Assembly (NCBI GenBank): GCA_015680685.1
Contig: MNCI01014752.1
Coordinates: 578,503 to 642,502, forward strand
Length of the DNA stretch: 64,000 nucleotides
Direction: 5' to 3'
Source: Gnetum montanum
Taxonomy: Eukaryota; Streptophyta; Gnetopsida; Gnetales; Gnetaceae
Shown: positions 43,641-55,867 of the stretch, in pieces
How the letters are laid out: each line of letters starts with the position of its first letter
Numbering within the stretch: position 1 is the first letter of the stretch
Translations under genes and position numbers: made by a program
Notes under the pieces: model-generated
The model's input: only the letters and a program-made list of their open reading frames with translations
Told to the model about the DNA's origin: nothing
Database searches by the model: none

Positions 43641-45050
43641 CATACTTTTCCAATTTTTGTGTGTGTTTGTGTGTGTGTGTGTTACCCATCCTGTAAGTTT
43701 GTCATCCAATAAGTGTTTGGAATGATGGTGTGAAGTGTTTTCATGTTGATTGCTAATGTTTGATTGTTACCTTTAAGTCATGATGTGGAAAATAAGGTAT
43801 GCTTCTTTTGATATGGTAGGAAATGAGTTCACTTCATCCATCCATCCACAAAGTCCATGGTCTCTCTTGGCTTGGAAATGTACAATCCCTCATAATAAGA
43901 ACTTTAACGAATCGGTGACTTGGCATTTCTCAAACTAAGGAAGGACTCAAGGATTGAAAAGGGTGTGACTTCAAGGGAACTTGATGCATTTGTGTTGGCC
44001 ATTCTCTTGGGTGCTTGGATGTTTTCTTCTTGAGTTTTCTTACCGTTCTGATGTTACCCAATTATCAGGAAGCTGAGTCAATAAAAATAAAAAGCCTTTG
44101 CATGGTGTGGTTCTCACGCATAAAAACACAAAACACAAAAAAAAAGTGTGAGAATTCAAAGCACACCGCTTAGACGGAATAATCATTTGGGCTACAAGCA
44201 CTAGTTATGGAACCAAAAATGTTCCCTCTAACTAAGGCCCTTCTCTCTTCCCATTCTCTCCTCCTTGTTTCGACAGAATGGTGGTGACTCTTGGAGAAGG
44301 CATTCTTGTTACTTCAAGAGGATGGATTGGCCAAATGCATTGATGCAAACTCACTGGATGTGGTTGGTTTGAGGCTGGAGTTGGAATGAGATTTGCTAAG
44401 TCACATTAATCATGAAACACACAAGGGGATATACAACACCTTGTTCTTGGGATTCCATTCCATTCTCTTCTCTCCATCCTTCTCTCCATTATTCACCTCA
44501 TTGCCAGTTATACCATTAGTGTGGATTTTGGTTGATACATTGTTTTCTTTTTGGTAAATTCTTGTGGTTAAGACTTTAACTCTTGTTCCAAATGACATTC
44601 CCAGAGCCTATAGACTCTTTGAATGTGGGTTTGTCAGGGCATTAAGGGCATGAGCCTGCTTTGGGGAGGACCCACTGACATTCCTATTTGGGGCATTAGT
44701 TAAATTCTTTCCCTTAACATTTTGCAATTAATTTTATTTTTTTCATTTCCATCTTGACATCCATTTCATCGATGTCTTATTTGTCCCTTTTTATCTATCT
44801 TTCTTATTCCTTTTCTTTCTCCATTCTAACACTACCAGAGGTTCGCAATTAGTCATGGGGGTATGGGGCCTGATTTTTTTGATTTTCTCCTAGCCCCAAT
44901 TTTTTTCAATTTTCTCCTAACCCCTACACCTTCAGTAGTCATCATTAATACTTCCCCAGATCTATAATTAGCCATACCACAACCTAGCCAATGGACCTAC
45001 ACCGAAGCAAGGTATTAATTACATAATGATTCATTTACCCTTGCTAATAT

Positions 45051-45293
45051 ATGATTGTGTTTTGCGCAGATGGCAATCATGCACCAACGGACCAGATCTG
45101 GAGGAAGCACTTGGAATGGAGTGGTGCTAAAGCAACTTTGCAAGGAGTAAGATCGATGATGCACTTATGGATGGACAATGAAAGGTGCAATCTTGGCATT
45201 GGCAGCAGCAACACTTCTTTCTCTCTCTCTTTCTCAAGCTACCAAATAAGGCCTGATTTCAATGTAATAAGGTGTTCACTCTTGTTGTCATGA
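45051..45293 (+). CDS. Short conserved 3' reading block, unknown
   Basis: Open for about 80 codons; contains DGNHAPTDQIWRKHLEWSG and HLWMDNERCNLGIGS. Copy C has the same block at 53215-53060 (minus) with recognisable peptide similarity, and copy A at about 15529-15350 with a stop. The DNA just before it, TTTTGCGCAG, resembles a plant 3' splice site in all three copies. It may be an exon of a spliced 3' transcript, or simply a well-kept non-coding segment. No family recognised; whether it is translated is unknown. Confidence 0.35.
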   Translation: MIVFCADGNHAPTDQIWRKHLEWSGAKATLQGVRSMMHLWMDNERCNLGIGSSNTSFSLSFSSYQIRPDFNVIRCSLLLS

Positions 45294-45429
45294 ACACCAG
45301 TTTTGTCAAGTCTTGTAATGATGATCCGTTCAAAAGTCATCCCATTAGTTCCATTCAGTCAATAATCCCATACCTTCCTAATATTTTGTAAGGAACTTGA
45401 GGACAAGTTTTCATTTAGTCATGGGGGTA

Positions 45430-46317
45430 TGATGAGACACGATATCGCATGGGCCACAATATCGCGTCGTCCCCTGCGATATCACATACGTGATATCCTA
45501 GTGCACCGTCATATCTATAAATAAGAGGTGGCTCTCCCTTGTTTCCTCATCCTAGGCTAGATAGTAGGGAAACTCTGGCAAATTGATCACTCCAGAGATA
45601 GACTAGTTTCCATGTGTCCACAGTAGGATTCCTAAAGTGAACGGATCTTTATTCAAGCAACATTGTACCTAAACACAAGTTGTGTATGAAAATAAAGATA
45701 AACTTCCTAGATAAACCTTGCAGTGCATGGAATAGGATTTTATTTAATGTTATTTATTTCTTTCTCTCTCACCCTTATCTCCTAGTAATGCAGAATGAGT
45801 ACGACTTGATTACGAGCATTTAAGGATGTGTACAGATAATCAAGGAATGGATGCTCATCGCACTTAGGCTAGATTAGATTCTATTACCCTTTCCTCTTAC
45901 TTAAGTGCCTCAGTACGACCACTTCGAGCATGTGCATTATGCGTGGTGATCCCAGCAACGATTAGCGTTTGATAGCCATGGTTGCATTGGTTCAGGGTGT
46001 GTACAGTAAGTGGGAATGGATTCTGATGCTAGGTTAATTTAGACTTAGTTCATTAGTTAGAATTAGTAATTAGTTTCTCAACCCTTCACCTTGTTAGCAT
46101 AGGAGACATAAAACATAAAAAACTATAAAAATCATATACCTTAGACTTACTTAACCATACATCGTTACAACTACAAGTAAGTATGGGAAGACAAGGAATG
46201 ATTAACCCTAAGTGTTCCATGGGGCATGTAGGCACTTAGTCTGCAGAGTTCAACCAGATCGTGTGTGCTACACTTGTATTCGTATGGTTGAGTATAGGGG
46301 TATCTCGCCACTCATCA
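45430..46317 (+). repeat. Copy B 3' LTR
   Basis: 888 bp, TGATGAG...CTCATCA. Array 45440-45497, TATA box 45516-45523. Preceded by the tract AGTCATGGGGGTA. Confidence 0.94.
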
Positions 46318-46322
46318 GCAAT

Positions 46323-48846
46323 GATGTTGTAGTTTAGAATGGTTGATGAAAAAGGCATAAATTAGATAGGGACAATTAATTAGGTAAATATCATAAAGGT
46401 TTTAAAGCTTTAAACAAGTAGTAGCTTGTAGCATATAAGCTTGTGACTTATATGCTTGTAGTATAGGAGATTTTATAGTGTGTTAGAGCTATATCCTATG
46501 AGAGTTATAGCATATGGTGTAAGAAGTCTATAGTGTATGAAAGCTATAGTGTATGGGAGCTATAGCTTATGAGATGTACCATATAAGGTAAATTAGGCTA
46601 AAACATAAGTACAAAAATAGGGAAAAATATCATACATTGTAACTATAACAAAGATTTTTTAAATTTTTTCTATCATATTTAACAACACTGAAAAAAATGA
46701 AAATAGGCTTTAGTGTATGTAAAGAAACCAAAGGAAAATTACAACCTACAAATATAGAAATGGATAAAACAATATGCACTGCAACAACAAAGATAATTTT
46801 GTGAACTATAAATGCAGGGAATAGGAACAATGTTGTGCATTACAACTATAAAAAATAGTAATAAGAAAAAAATTATTTTAATTTTTAAAAGTGTTAAAAT
46901 AAAACTAGCTATGATGTCACACACTAGGATTACAAAAATTCGAAACTAATTTTTACTTTGTTAAACATGCTACACAAGGTAGAAACAAGTAGAGTATCTT
47001 TTAGCAAAAATATTTTAGATGAAGAAGTTAGGAAAAGGTCCTCCTTCTAGTGCCAAAAAATTATAGTAATGAAAAAAATTGGTATTAGAAAACCAAGAAA
47101 ATCCATATAAATATTTTTAACCCCAAGATCCACACACCTTGAAAAGGATCTAGGATACCTTAGGCAATCTTGCTAATAACCTAAGGACTTTACAGATTTT
47201 GTTACCAAGTGTTTTAAACAAGAATATGTAACTACGAGTTTCAACACTAAACCAATAACAGAAAGAGAGAAAATGAGAGATCATATGGCCAAAACAAAGT
47301 ATTGCAAACTTTATATTAAATGCTACAAAATGTTATAAAAAAATAGGTTCAAAAAAATATAGATTAGTAGGATTTAAAAGTCTAAGAATATAAAAATATC
47401 ATTGAAATCTATGGTAGTATGCAAGGTGTGTTCCATACTAGTCTCCTAATCGATTTGCATTGTAATAAATGTTGTTGCAAATCCTTTCTACACTCAATGA
47501 TCTATGTTGAGTAATGGCTATAAAAGGCTATAAAATCTATAACAATTGCTCCACCATTTGTTGGAACCAGTGTCTTTTAACCAAAAAAATTTTCTACCAA
47601 AAATATTATCCAAAAGATTGAAAAAATGATGTTTGATTTGGCTTAAATAGGCCTCTGATCTATTGTTTCTATGTTGATTACATTGCCACATGCTTTGTAG
47701 ATTGTTACATGCCATATTTGGGCCATTATCATGATCCAACATTACAATGTATAAGCCACTATTTTTGAATTTTGATGTTAAATTTGGTGGAATTTTTTAC
47801 TCTTTAGCTCTCATATGATAGCATAATAAAAATTATAGCTTGTAGGTCATGAATATTATTTTTCATATTAAAAAGGGTTTAGCATTTCTATCAAAATAAG
47901 GCTATAAGGTAGCATTTTGAAGGGAAAACAAGCAATTGTGTCTGTGCTTGAATCTAATCAAATTACATGATAAAATTTGACTACTAGGCTTTTGTTTTAG
48001 GGTTTAGGGTTTAGGGTTGGATTTTTAGGATTTGAAAGGATCAAAATAGCTTATTATACCAAATTAACATTACTAGGTTGATGTATAAGCAAAATGTGGA
48101 CTTTTAGATGACTTGGATTCAATTATAATGATATACCAAATCTTGGAACATAATGTAACACATATACTATTATAATTTCATAAATGTGATGTAGGTTTAT
48201 CCTCTCACATCATGGCTATACCCTAATGAGGTACTAAGGAGATGGTTATCAAAGTAAGATATCACAAGATTACCCACTAGGTATTGGTTTTCTTATGAAT
48301 CTCTTAGTAATAATCCTTAGTGGTTAATTATTGATGAGATAATATTATGGCTCAGCTGATCCCTTAAACTTACTATTGCAAATATCGTAGGTAAGGTGGG
48401 TGATATTCTAAGACTTAGGCCATGATCACTAGCCTTCTAAGAGAAACTTAAAATAACCTTAATCAATTAGGTAAGAGTTATCTAGATCATTGTATCTTTA
48501 TCCTACCAATGTCTCTTATAGTTAATGTACCTTATTAGGGCATAATCAAATCTTCTAATTGCTACTATCCATGAAAGTGACTATGAAGGAATCTTTTTGG
48601 TTGGTGAAGTTCATCTTGAATAAAAAGTATGTTCATGATTCTCTTATAGATGTGTGGTTTAGATTTAGTTTTCAATAAAATAATTGGAAGGGTATCTCCT
48701 GGCCTACCTAGATCATCTTAAATATTAGGAATATTTTATGGTGGTTTATGGCTCTTTGTGGATCATGGCTCCATGGTTCATCGTTAGATTATAGTCAGTT
48801 CTTGGTTCTAATTAGCCCTTGGATCATGATTTTCTCTAATAAAAAA
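46323..48846. other. Flank of copy B; possible G remainder, no gene seen
   Basis: Continues the sequence into which B jumped. Near 46400-46590 there are repeated AGCTATAG and TGTATGAGAGCTATAG words, possibly the U3 array of element G. A telomere-like tract is at 47996-48018. AT-rich elsewhere, with no coding block that I can support. Confidence 0.4.
47996..48018 (+). repeat. Short telomere-like tract
   Basis: Three consecutive TTTAGGG units, the plant telomere repeat, in AT-rich DNA. Too short to be a telomere. Confidence 0.75.
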
Positions 48847-48870
48847 TGTAATATCCCATTCCTAGATGTC

Positions 48871-49030
48871 ATGGAAAATGTTAAATATACATTACATTTG
48901 ATATTATGTCAAAGAAGATAATGTGGAAAATTTCAAATATACATTACATTCAACATTATGTGTAAATAAGATAACATGGAAAATGTCAAATATATGTAAC
49001 ATTTGACATTATGCATAAAGAAAATAACTA
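48871..49030. repeat. 52-bp tandem repeat, three copies
   Basis: GGAAAAT anchors at 48873, 48925 and 48978 give a 52-53 bp period. Each unit has AAATATACATTACATT and an ATTATG end. The array follows TGTAATATCCC at 48847, a start common to plant LTRs. Confidence 0.85.
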
Positions 49031-49534
49031 GAAAATGTAGAAGAAAAATGAAAAGAATGCTTTATTAATGTAAAATAATGTATATAGGTCATGCTCTAAG
49101 TATTCATTGGGATTTCTTGTCTTTAATATCTATCCCTTAGAGGAAATCCAACATTACAACCATGGTTAGGCCTACAACTAGCTAGAATGGATGGTCATTC
49201 ACCTTCCTCTCCTTTGTCATTCAGCACATGTTATTCACCTTTACCAAATTCACAACTTTATGCTAATATGACCTCTAATTCCTAGGTATAAATACCTTAG
49301 GTTAAATCATAAAAGGCCACCTCAAGAGACATTCCAATTATTACAATGCATCCTTTTAGGTCTTAATTACAACTTTTTATTTGTTTCTTTTTTATAATAA
49401 ATGCAATATTTTTTATGAAGAGATACCATCTTTCTTATACAATAGCATCATTTGAAAATGTAAATGTGACATTAGTCTAATGCTAGGTCTTTATGGAAGG
49501 AATTTGACAAATGCTATAGGAATCTAGGCAATTG

Positions 49535-49710
49535 TGGAGATGTCTTTGGAAAATTGAAGATGTCTCTACTAAGACATTTCTACAATCCTAGAGACATCTC
49601 TAGTAAGATGTCTCTAATAGGAGAGAGACAATTTTCATCCTTTGGAGATGTATCCTAGGAACCAAAGATATGTCTATTTCATGTGAGTTTGGATAGAAAG
49701 ACATCTTTGC
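49535..49710. repeat. Direct and inverted GAGATGTCTC words
   Basis: Words such as GAAGATGTCTCTACT and TAGAGACATCTCTAG recur in both orientations over 175 bp and could fold into hairpins. Looks like another palindromic array, comparable with the U3 arrays of the LTR families here. Confidence 0.65.
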
Positions 49711-50281
49711 AAGTCCATAAAAGGCCTATGCAATGGAAAAAATTCAAATGAGAAATTCCAAATTGAGAAATAGTTGAGAAAGATGAGGAAAGAATAACAA
49801 CATCTAAGAATCTTCAAGATGAGCTTGGGAAACGATTTTTAGATTTCTTATCATGCTTTTCCAATAAATATTATTGTATTTCATGTTTTGACATGTGAGA
49901 TGAGAATATTTGTCAACTTAAAGGCATGTGAAAAGTGCATGAATGTGAATGCAACTCTTTTATCAATTGTGTTTGGCCTCGGTGTTTCTTATATGCTTGT
50001 GTATTTGAATCTTAGTCTTAGGTTTGTGGGAGAGATTTCCTTTGATTTTATTTTTCATTAAGAACAATCATTTTTTATTGTAGAGCCTCCTACTCCACAA
50101 TGTCTTTGAGTGTTTGTGAGTGGATTGGATGTGTTTTTGGGTTGTAATCTTCTTTACATTAATTGAAGATAGCTAGTTTTATTATTTTCTAGTAATTAAT
50201 TTTGTCTTCATAATAACTAAATTTAGTAGGTGTGTTTGAAGGGTATAAAATATCAAGAGTGATCCTAATTCACAAGACCAA

Positions 50282-50930
50282 TGGAGAAGGCTCAAAAGCA
50301 AGCTAAAGAATAAGCCAAACTAATCATCGGAGGTAAGGTAGGTAAGGACTATGAAACTAGGATTCATGATAAGTAGGATGAGTCAACCTTGCTAATGGCC
50401 TACCTCCATTCCTAGGAACAAAAAGCAACTAATTTGCTATTAGGTGATACTATAAATGATAATAACTTGAATACATTGATGCAAGATGATTCAACAATTT
50501 CTACCTTAAGATTAGAAAACATTCTACCTACTAAGAAATCATAAGCGACTAATGAAGCTAGTTGTAAGTGGCTTGAAGAAGAGTTAGATAAAGGAAATGA
50601 AATATCATTTGGTAAGTAAAATTATCCTTTTTTCATCTTACTCCATGTTATTTATTTTTGTAACTTATTAAGGTTTAAGTTTTTCTTAAAAACTTAAAGA
50701 AAATTATATTAGAAAAGATCATTGATAAAGAAGAGTTAGTAAAAAGCTTGGTGGCTATCTTTATTTAGAAGTTTAATGATTATTGGTAACTAAATGCTAT
50801 GTTTTTCATTCAATATCCTAAATCACCTCAAGTCTACATACAAGCATAGCTAGCAAAATTCACTTCTCCATTTACAAGTTTTAACTTACAAAAATAGGAA
50901 ATTGATCAACAATTTTTATGACCAACATCA
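50282..50930 (+). pseudogene. Unknown decayed two-exon gene
   Basis: Exon 1 from ATG 50282 to 50611 has four in-frame stops and a consensus GTAAGT donor. It carries IIGGKVGKDYETRI and CKWLEEELDKGNEISF. After an AT-rich intron ending AACTTAAAG at about 50697, a second block to about 50930 reads IIDKEELVKSLVAIFI and YPKSPQVYIQA. Family unknown. It could be the gag-like gene of a separate transposon (an LTR-like start lies at 48847) or a host gene relic. Dead because of stops. Confidence 0.33.
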
Positions 50931-52025
50931 TAGTTGTAATGTCTCATTCTCTACTCATGGATAATAGTTTTACTTTGAATTTTTAGGATTTATAATCAAT
51001 GAAATTAATCTTTTCTAGTTTTTAAAGCCTCCTAGGATCCACTAGGCTAAGAGGTAGGTACCATTGACATTCTTAAAATTTGAAAATCATGAAAATTAAC
51101 TTATTAATATTCAAAGATAGTGAAATTTAGTAAAGATAGTGAAGAATCAATTAAAAATCATTAAAAATTACTTAAAATAAGAAAAAAACATATGAAAAAT
51201 AGTTCCATAAATTTTCATGAAAATAAGAAACATTGTTCATTTTACTCCTAAGGGAGTTAAATACTATTAGGTTAGTCTATAGATGTGGTTGACAAGAGTT
51301 ATCCAAGTGGATCCTCCTTAACGAAACCTCTTGCTCATGTTACCCTTGCATAATCACTTCTAGAGATGTTCATGGGTGTATTAGAAGTTAAATGTCAATC
51401 ATGATTAAATCCCAATAGACACACATTGAGCTTCGCTAGAAAACCTTTGCTATATTACACATAACTAAAGAAATCATAATTGCATAATATCAATGAGGTA
51501 CGATACATTTGCAAAGATAGAGAAAATGGAATGTGTGGTACTTTACCATGGTCATAATAATTCCAACATGGTAGGTGTGGTTAAAATGACCATCATACTT
51601 GTTAGGATTCCAAACCAAATCCATCCATTACTAGTAAAATCACATCACATCATTCTTGGGACTATTATCATGGATCCAACTTATCATTACATGAATACAT
51701 ACACACTTCAATAATTAAAATAATTTCAAAACATTAAAATAATTAATTAAGTAGAATTTTGAAAGTTCTAAACCTTATGTTACAAGTCAATGATACATGT
51801 TTAGAAATGGGTTGCATGTCTTTCCAATCACATGGCCAATGCTAATCACATCAAAGGAATACCTTTGAACATGGTTCACATGTCTATCTAGTCACATGAA
51901 TTGACTAGTCTAAGGGATCATAAAATACATAGAAGCATTCTACTTTTGGACATGGGTAAAATGCCCTTTTAGGGGCATTACAAGAATGTTTTTATGAGAA
52001 TTATTTATTTATTTATTTTTGTTAC
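50931..52025. other. No gene seen; LTR-like start on minus strand near 51983
   Basis: AT-rich. The word TGTAATGCCCCTAAAAGG on the minus strand at about 51966-51983 resembles the 5' end of many plant LTRs, but no partner, primer site or duplication was found. Confidence 0.35.
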
Positions 52026-52030
52026 CTTAT

Positions 52031-52826
52031 TGATGAGGGGTGAGGTACCCCTACACTCAACCATACGAATACGAGCATCTCACGTGCGATTCAGTTGAAC
52101 TCCAAGGACTAAGTGCTTACACGCCTTAATGGAACACTTAAGGTTAATCAATCGCTATCTTCCCAAGCTTACTTGTATTGTCACAGTTGTATGGTTAAGT
52201 AAGCTTGAAGTATGTGATTTTTATATATTTTATTTTTAACGCCTATGCTAATAGGGGAAAGGTGAGGAGAACTAAATGACTAACTTATATTAACTATTCA
52301 CTAACTAAGCTCTAATTATCCTAGCACCAGTATCCGTTCCCACTTGTCGTACACACCCTGAACCAATGCAATGTTACTGGGATTACCAAACGCTACTCGT
52401 TATTGGATTACCAAGCGTTACACACGTGCTCAAAGTGGTCATACTGAATGCACTTAACTAGGAGAGTCAAGGGTTGAGAGAGATTAATTATCTAGGAAAG
52501 CATTTAAACATTTAACAATAATTAAATCCTATTTAGCTTAGTCCATATGCTACAAGGTTTATCAAAAATTTCATCTTTATTTCTGTACCCAAATGTGTGC
52601 TCAGGTAAAAATTTCTTGAATAAAGATCCATTCACTTTGAGACTCCTACTGCAGGCACATGGAAATTATTCTAAATCTGGAATGGTAAAACTTATATAGT
52701 TTGGCTAAGGGACTAACTCTCGATGTTTGAATAAGGGAAAGCTGCCTCTTATTTATAGACATGATGGGGGGCTGCGATATCATGTATGCAATATCACAGG
52801 GGCTGACACGATATCGCAACTCATCA
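52031..52826 (-). repeat. Copy C 3' LTR
   Basis: 796 bp, TGATGAG ends in inverted form. TATA box at 52750-52757; a short array with two GATATC sites and variants at 52775-52818. Confidence 0.94.
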
Positions 52827-54731
52827 TACCCCCATGAGTGAATGAAAACTCATCCTCAAGTTCCTTACAAAATATTGGAAAGGTATGGGATTATTTGACT
52901 TGAATAATACTAATGGTGAATGGTGTGACATGTGAATGGATCATCATTACAATACATGACAAAATTAGTGTTCATGACAATGAGTGAACACTAAACACAT
53001 TTGACATGTAGACTTATTTGGTAGTTGAGAGAGAAGAGAGAAGAGAGAGACAAAAGAAGAAGTCTATTGCTGCCGATGCAAAGATTACACTTCCTATTGT
53101 CCATCCATAAGTGTTCCATCAATCCTATTCCTTTCATAACTACTCTAGCACCAGTCCATTCTAAGTGTTTCCTCCAAATCCAATTCCTTGTTGTATGATT
53201 TTCATCTACACACAAAACACAGTGTTATATTAGCAAGGGTAAATGAATCACAATGCAGTTAATACCTTGCCTTAGTGCAAGGTCCATTGGCTGAGTTGTG
53301 ATATGGCTAATGCAGATCTGGAGATATAATACTAGTGACTACCTGAGGTTTAGGGGTTAAGAAAAAATTGAAAAAATTGGACCAGAACCCCCATGACTGA
53401 GAGCGAACCTCCAGTAGCAAGAGAATGGAAAAATATAAGGAATAAGAAAGATGGAGAAAAAGAAACAATGGAAACATTGATAAAATGGATGACATAGGTG
53501 AAAATGAACAAAATAAATGGTAATTGTAGAAATGTTTAAGGGAAAGAAATTAACGGATGCACCAAATAGGAATGCCAATGGGTCCTCCCCAAAGTAGGCT
53601 CATGCCCTTAATGCCTTGATAATCCCACATTTAAAGATTTCATAGGCTCTAGAAATGTCATTTTTAAGTAAGAGTTAAAGTCTTAACCACAAGAATTTAT
53701 GAAAAAGAAAACAATGCATCAACCAAGATATAGACTATTGATACAATCAGCAATGAGATGAAAAATGGAGAAGACAGATGGAAGAAGAGAATGGAATGCA
53801 GTCTCAAGAACAAGGTGGTGTATAGCCCCTTGTGTGTTAATGGTTAATATGACTTAGTAGATCTCAAACCAACCTCATCTAGTGACTTCACATTAATACA
53901 TTCATCCAATCCATCCTCCTAAAGTAACATGAATGCCTCCATCATAGAGTCACCACCATTCCGATGAAACAAAAAAGAAGAAAGTAGGAAGCGAGAAAGG
54001 GCCTTAGTTAGAGGGAACATGTTTGTTGAGTTCCATAACTAATGCTTGTAGCCTAGATGATTATTTCATCTAAGGGGTGTGCTTTGAATTCTTACTTTTT
54101 TTTATGCATGAGAACCACACCATGCAAAGACTTATTATTTTTATTAGCTCAGCTTCCTGATAATGGAGTAACGTCAGAATGTTAAAGAAGACTCAAGAAG
54201 GAAACATCCAAGCACCCAAGAGAAAGGCCAACACAAATGCATCAAATCCCCTTGAATTCACACCCTTTTCAATCCTTGAGTCCTTCTGTAGTTTGAGAAA
54301 TGCCTAGTCACCAATTTGTTGATAGTTCTGTTATTAAGAAAGGGACTGTACATTTCCAAGACAAGAGAGACTATAGAAATTCATGGATGTATGGATGACA
54401 TGGACTCATTTCCTTTTATATCAAAACAACCATACTTTAGTATCAACATTATAACTCAAAGATAAAAACCAAACATTAGCAATCAATGGAATACACTTCA
54501 TACCATCATCAGGAGCACTTATTAGGTAATGAATTAAACAAAATAAACAAACACACAAAGAAATGAAAGAGTATAAATGATGTTGTAAAAAAACAAGAAA
54601 AGTTAAAGAAATTTGTAAAACAAAAATGTGTAAAAAAAAACTTAAAAAGGAACTGAGGGCCTCAAATGATTAGCATAGGTGGCCATCTCCCCCATGACTG
54701 AGTTGAAAGGAGGAGATCCAAAATAATGAGC
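52827..54731 (-). other. Copy C post-integrase region, 1.9 kb
   Basis: Non-coding for known domains, collinear with A and B. PPT-like words at 52827, 53388 and 54690. Conserved short block at 53215-53060. Athila elements are known for a long stretch here, sometimes with an envelope-like gene; none with membrane features was seen. Confidence 0.75.
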
Positions 54732-54735
54732 AAGG

Positions 54736-55760
54736 TTAGCCTCTTTCAGAGGTATTATGTGCATTGGCTATTTTAAGTTCATGGAAGGGTTTGGTTTGTT
54801 GCACATTGACCAATAATCTCTTATCAGGGCTTTCAGGTTTGTATCTGGTCATGGCCCCTAAGGGAAAGGTTGTATGAATAATGTAAGGCCCTTCCCACAA
54901 TGTTTGAAATTTTGTGCATTGTGGCACATGTGTGGGGTTCCAGTAGAGGACCTTATCTCTCGGTTGATACTTAACCTTGCAAATTCTCAAGTCATGACGT
55001 TGCTTATTATATGCCTTGTGCAACTCATTTGATGACAGGGCAACCAATCGATTTTCGTCTAGCACATTTAGAGTTGCCAATCTTTGTTTTTGTGCTAGAT
55101 CAAGGTCAAGGTGGAGGTCACATGCAATGGATAGTGTATAGAGCTCGGTTTGAATTGGAAGCTTTGGAAGTTTTCCGTATACTAACTCATAGGGAGAGTA
55201 GCCAGTAGGGAGTTTCCAAGTGGAGTGGTATGCCCAGAGAGCATCATTTAGTTTAGTGCTCCAATCTCGCCTATATTTGCTAATTGTCCTTGTTAATATT
55301 TTAGTAATCTCCTAATTAGTAACCTTGGTTTGGCCATTAGCTTGGGGGTGATAAGGTGTAGTCCATTTATGTTCAACCCCTAAGCGTTGCATCAACTTCC
55401 AAATGTTGCACCCATGATGTGTGTTCCATTATCCGAGATAAGTGCACGTGGCACACCAAACCTATTTACGACTTGTTGTTGCACAAATCATGCAGCTATA
55501 GACAATGTGCAGTCTATAACAGCAGCTACTTCAACCCATTTTGTTAAATAGTGAACACCAACAATGATGTAAGCTTTTCCATTGGACATTGGTGTAATGG
55601 GCCCCATAAAATCTATTCTCCAAATGTCGAAGGGTTCCAAAGGTTGAATTCATTGTTGCAGACCCTCCATTCAGTAGTCATTCCCCCATCACATTGACAA
55701 TGTTCACAGGACTGGACAAATTGATGGGCATCCTAAAATAATGTTGGCCAATAATATCCT
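54736..55760 (-). pseudogene. pol: Copy C integrase
   Basis: Zinc-binding end near 55760-55680, catalytic core 55680-55180, C-terminal domain 55080-54736. In the core the [11 protein letters not shown] block is recognisable at about 55650-55600 with stops. The C-terminal part reads HKAYNKQRHDLRICKVKY then YQPRDKVLYWNP and WEGPYIIHTTFPLGA, the usual gypsy integrase C-terminal fold that binds DNA. A frameshift lies between core and C-terminal part. Confidence 0.8.
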
Positions 55761-55867
55761 ACAAGAAAGATCTTAATAGCCATTCATCTCGTTGCATAGT
55801 GACCCCCACAAGGGCCCTCATGATCGTCTTGGAGAACTCTTAGTTGGTCCACATCGGGTACGCACCA

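Larger units (their letters stand above)
43392..45429 (+). other. Copy B post-coding region, 2.0 kb
   Basis: Collinear with copies A and C. Begins with about nine TTTTGTTTTACA-like units (43485-43640), then a TG microsatellite (43661-43682). PPT-like words lie at 43411, 44851 and 45417. A short conserved open block at 45051-45293 follows a TTTTGCGCAG acceptor-like site. No known domain. Confidence 0.7.
39265..46317 (+). mobile_element. Copy B: non-autonomous gag-PR Athila-like element
   Basis: Plus-strand insertion of 7053 bp (including a 46-N gap) with perfect 5-bp duplication GCAAT (39260-39264 and 46318-46322). Order: 5' LTR, gap, gag-PR 40119-43391, junction 43340-43385, non-coding 43390-45429, 3' LTR. 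RT, RNase H and integrase are missing at the same junction as in copy A. The catalytic Asp of the protease is Asn. LTRs differ by roughly 6-7 percent over 240 bp by eye, mostly transitions. Confidence 0.93.

Noticed and set aside
43453-43689. Lys/Thr/Cys-rich and Phe-rich open frames
   Set aside because: Produced by the TTTTGTTTTACA tandem tract in the post-coding region of copy B.
46323-47000. 5' LTR of element G
   Set aside because: Repeated AGCTATAG words are suggestive, but no LTR ends, primer site or TATA-anchored structure could be fixed.
47996-48018. Telomere or chromosome-fusion scar
   Set aside because: Only three TTTAGGG units; such short tracts arise by chance or repair and there is no subtelomeric context.
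52827-54731. Envelope-like gene in the Athila post-integrase region
   Set aside because: No signal peptide, membrane segment or long frame in A, B or C; only one short conserved block.
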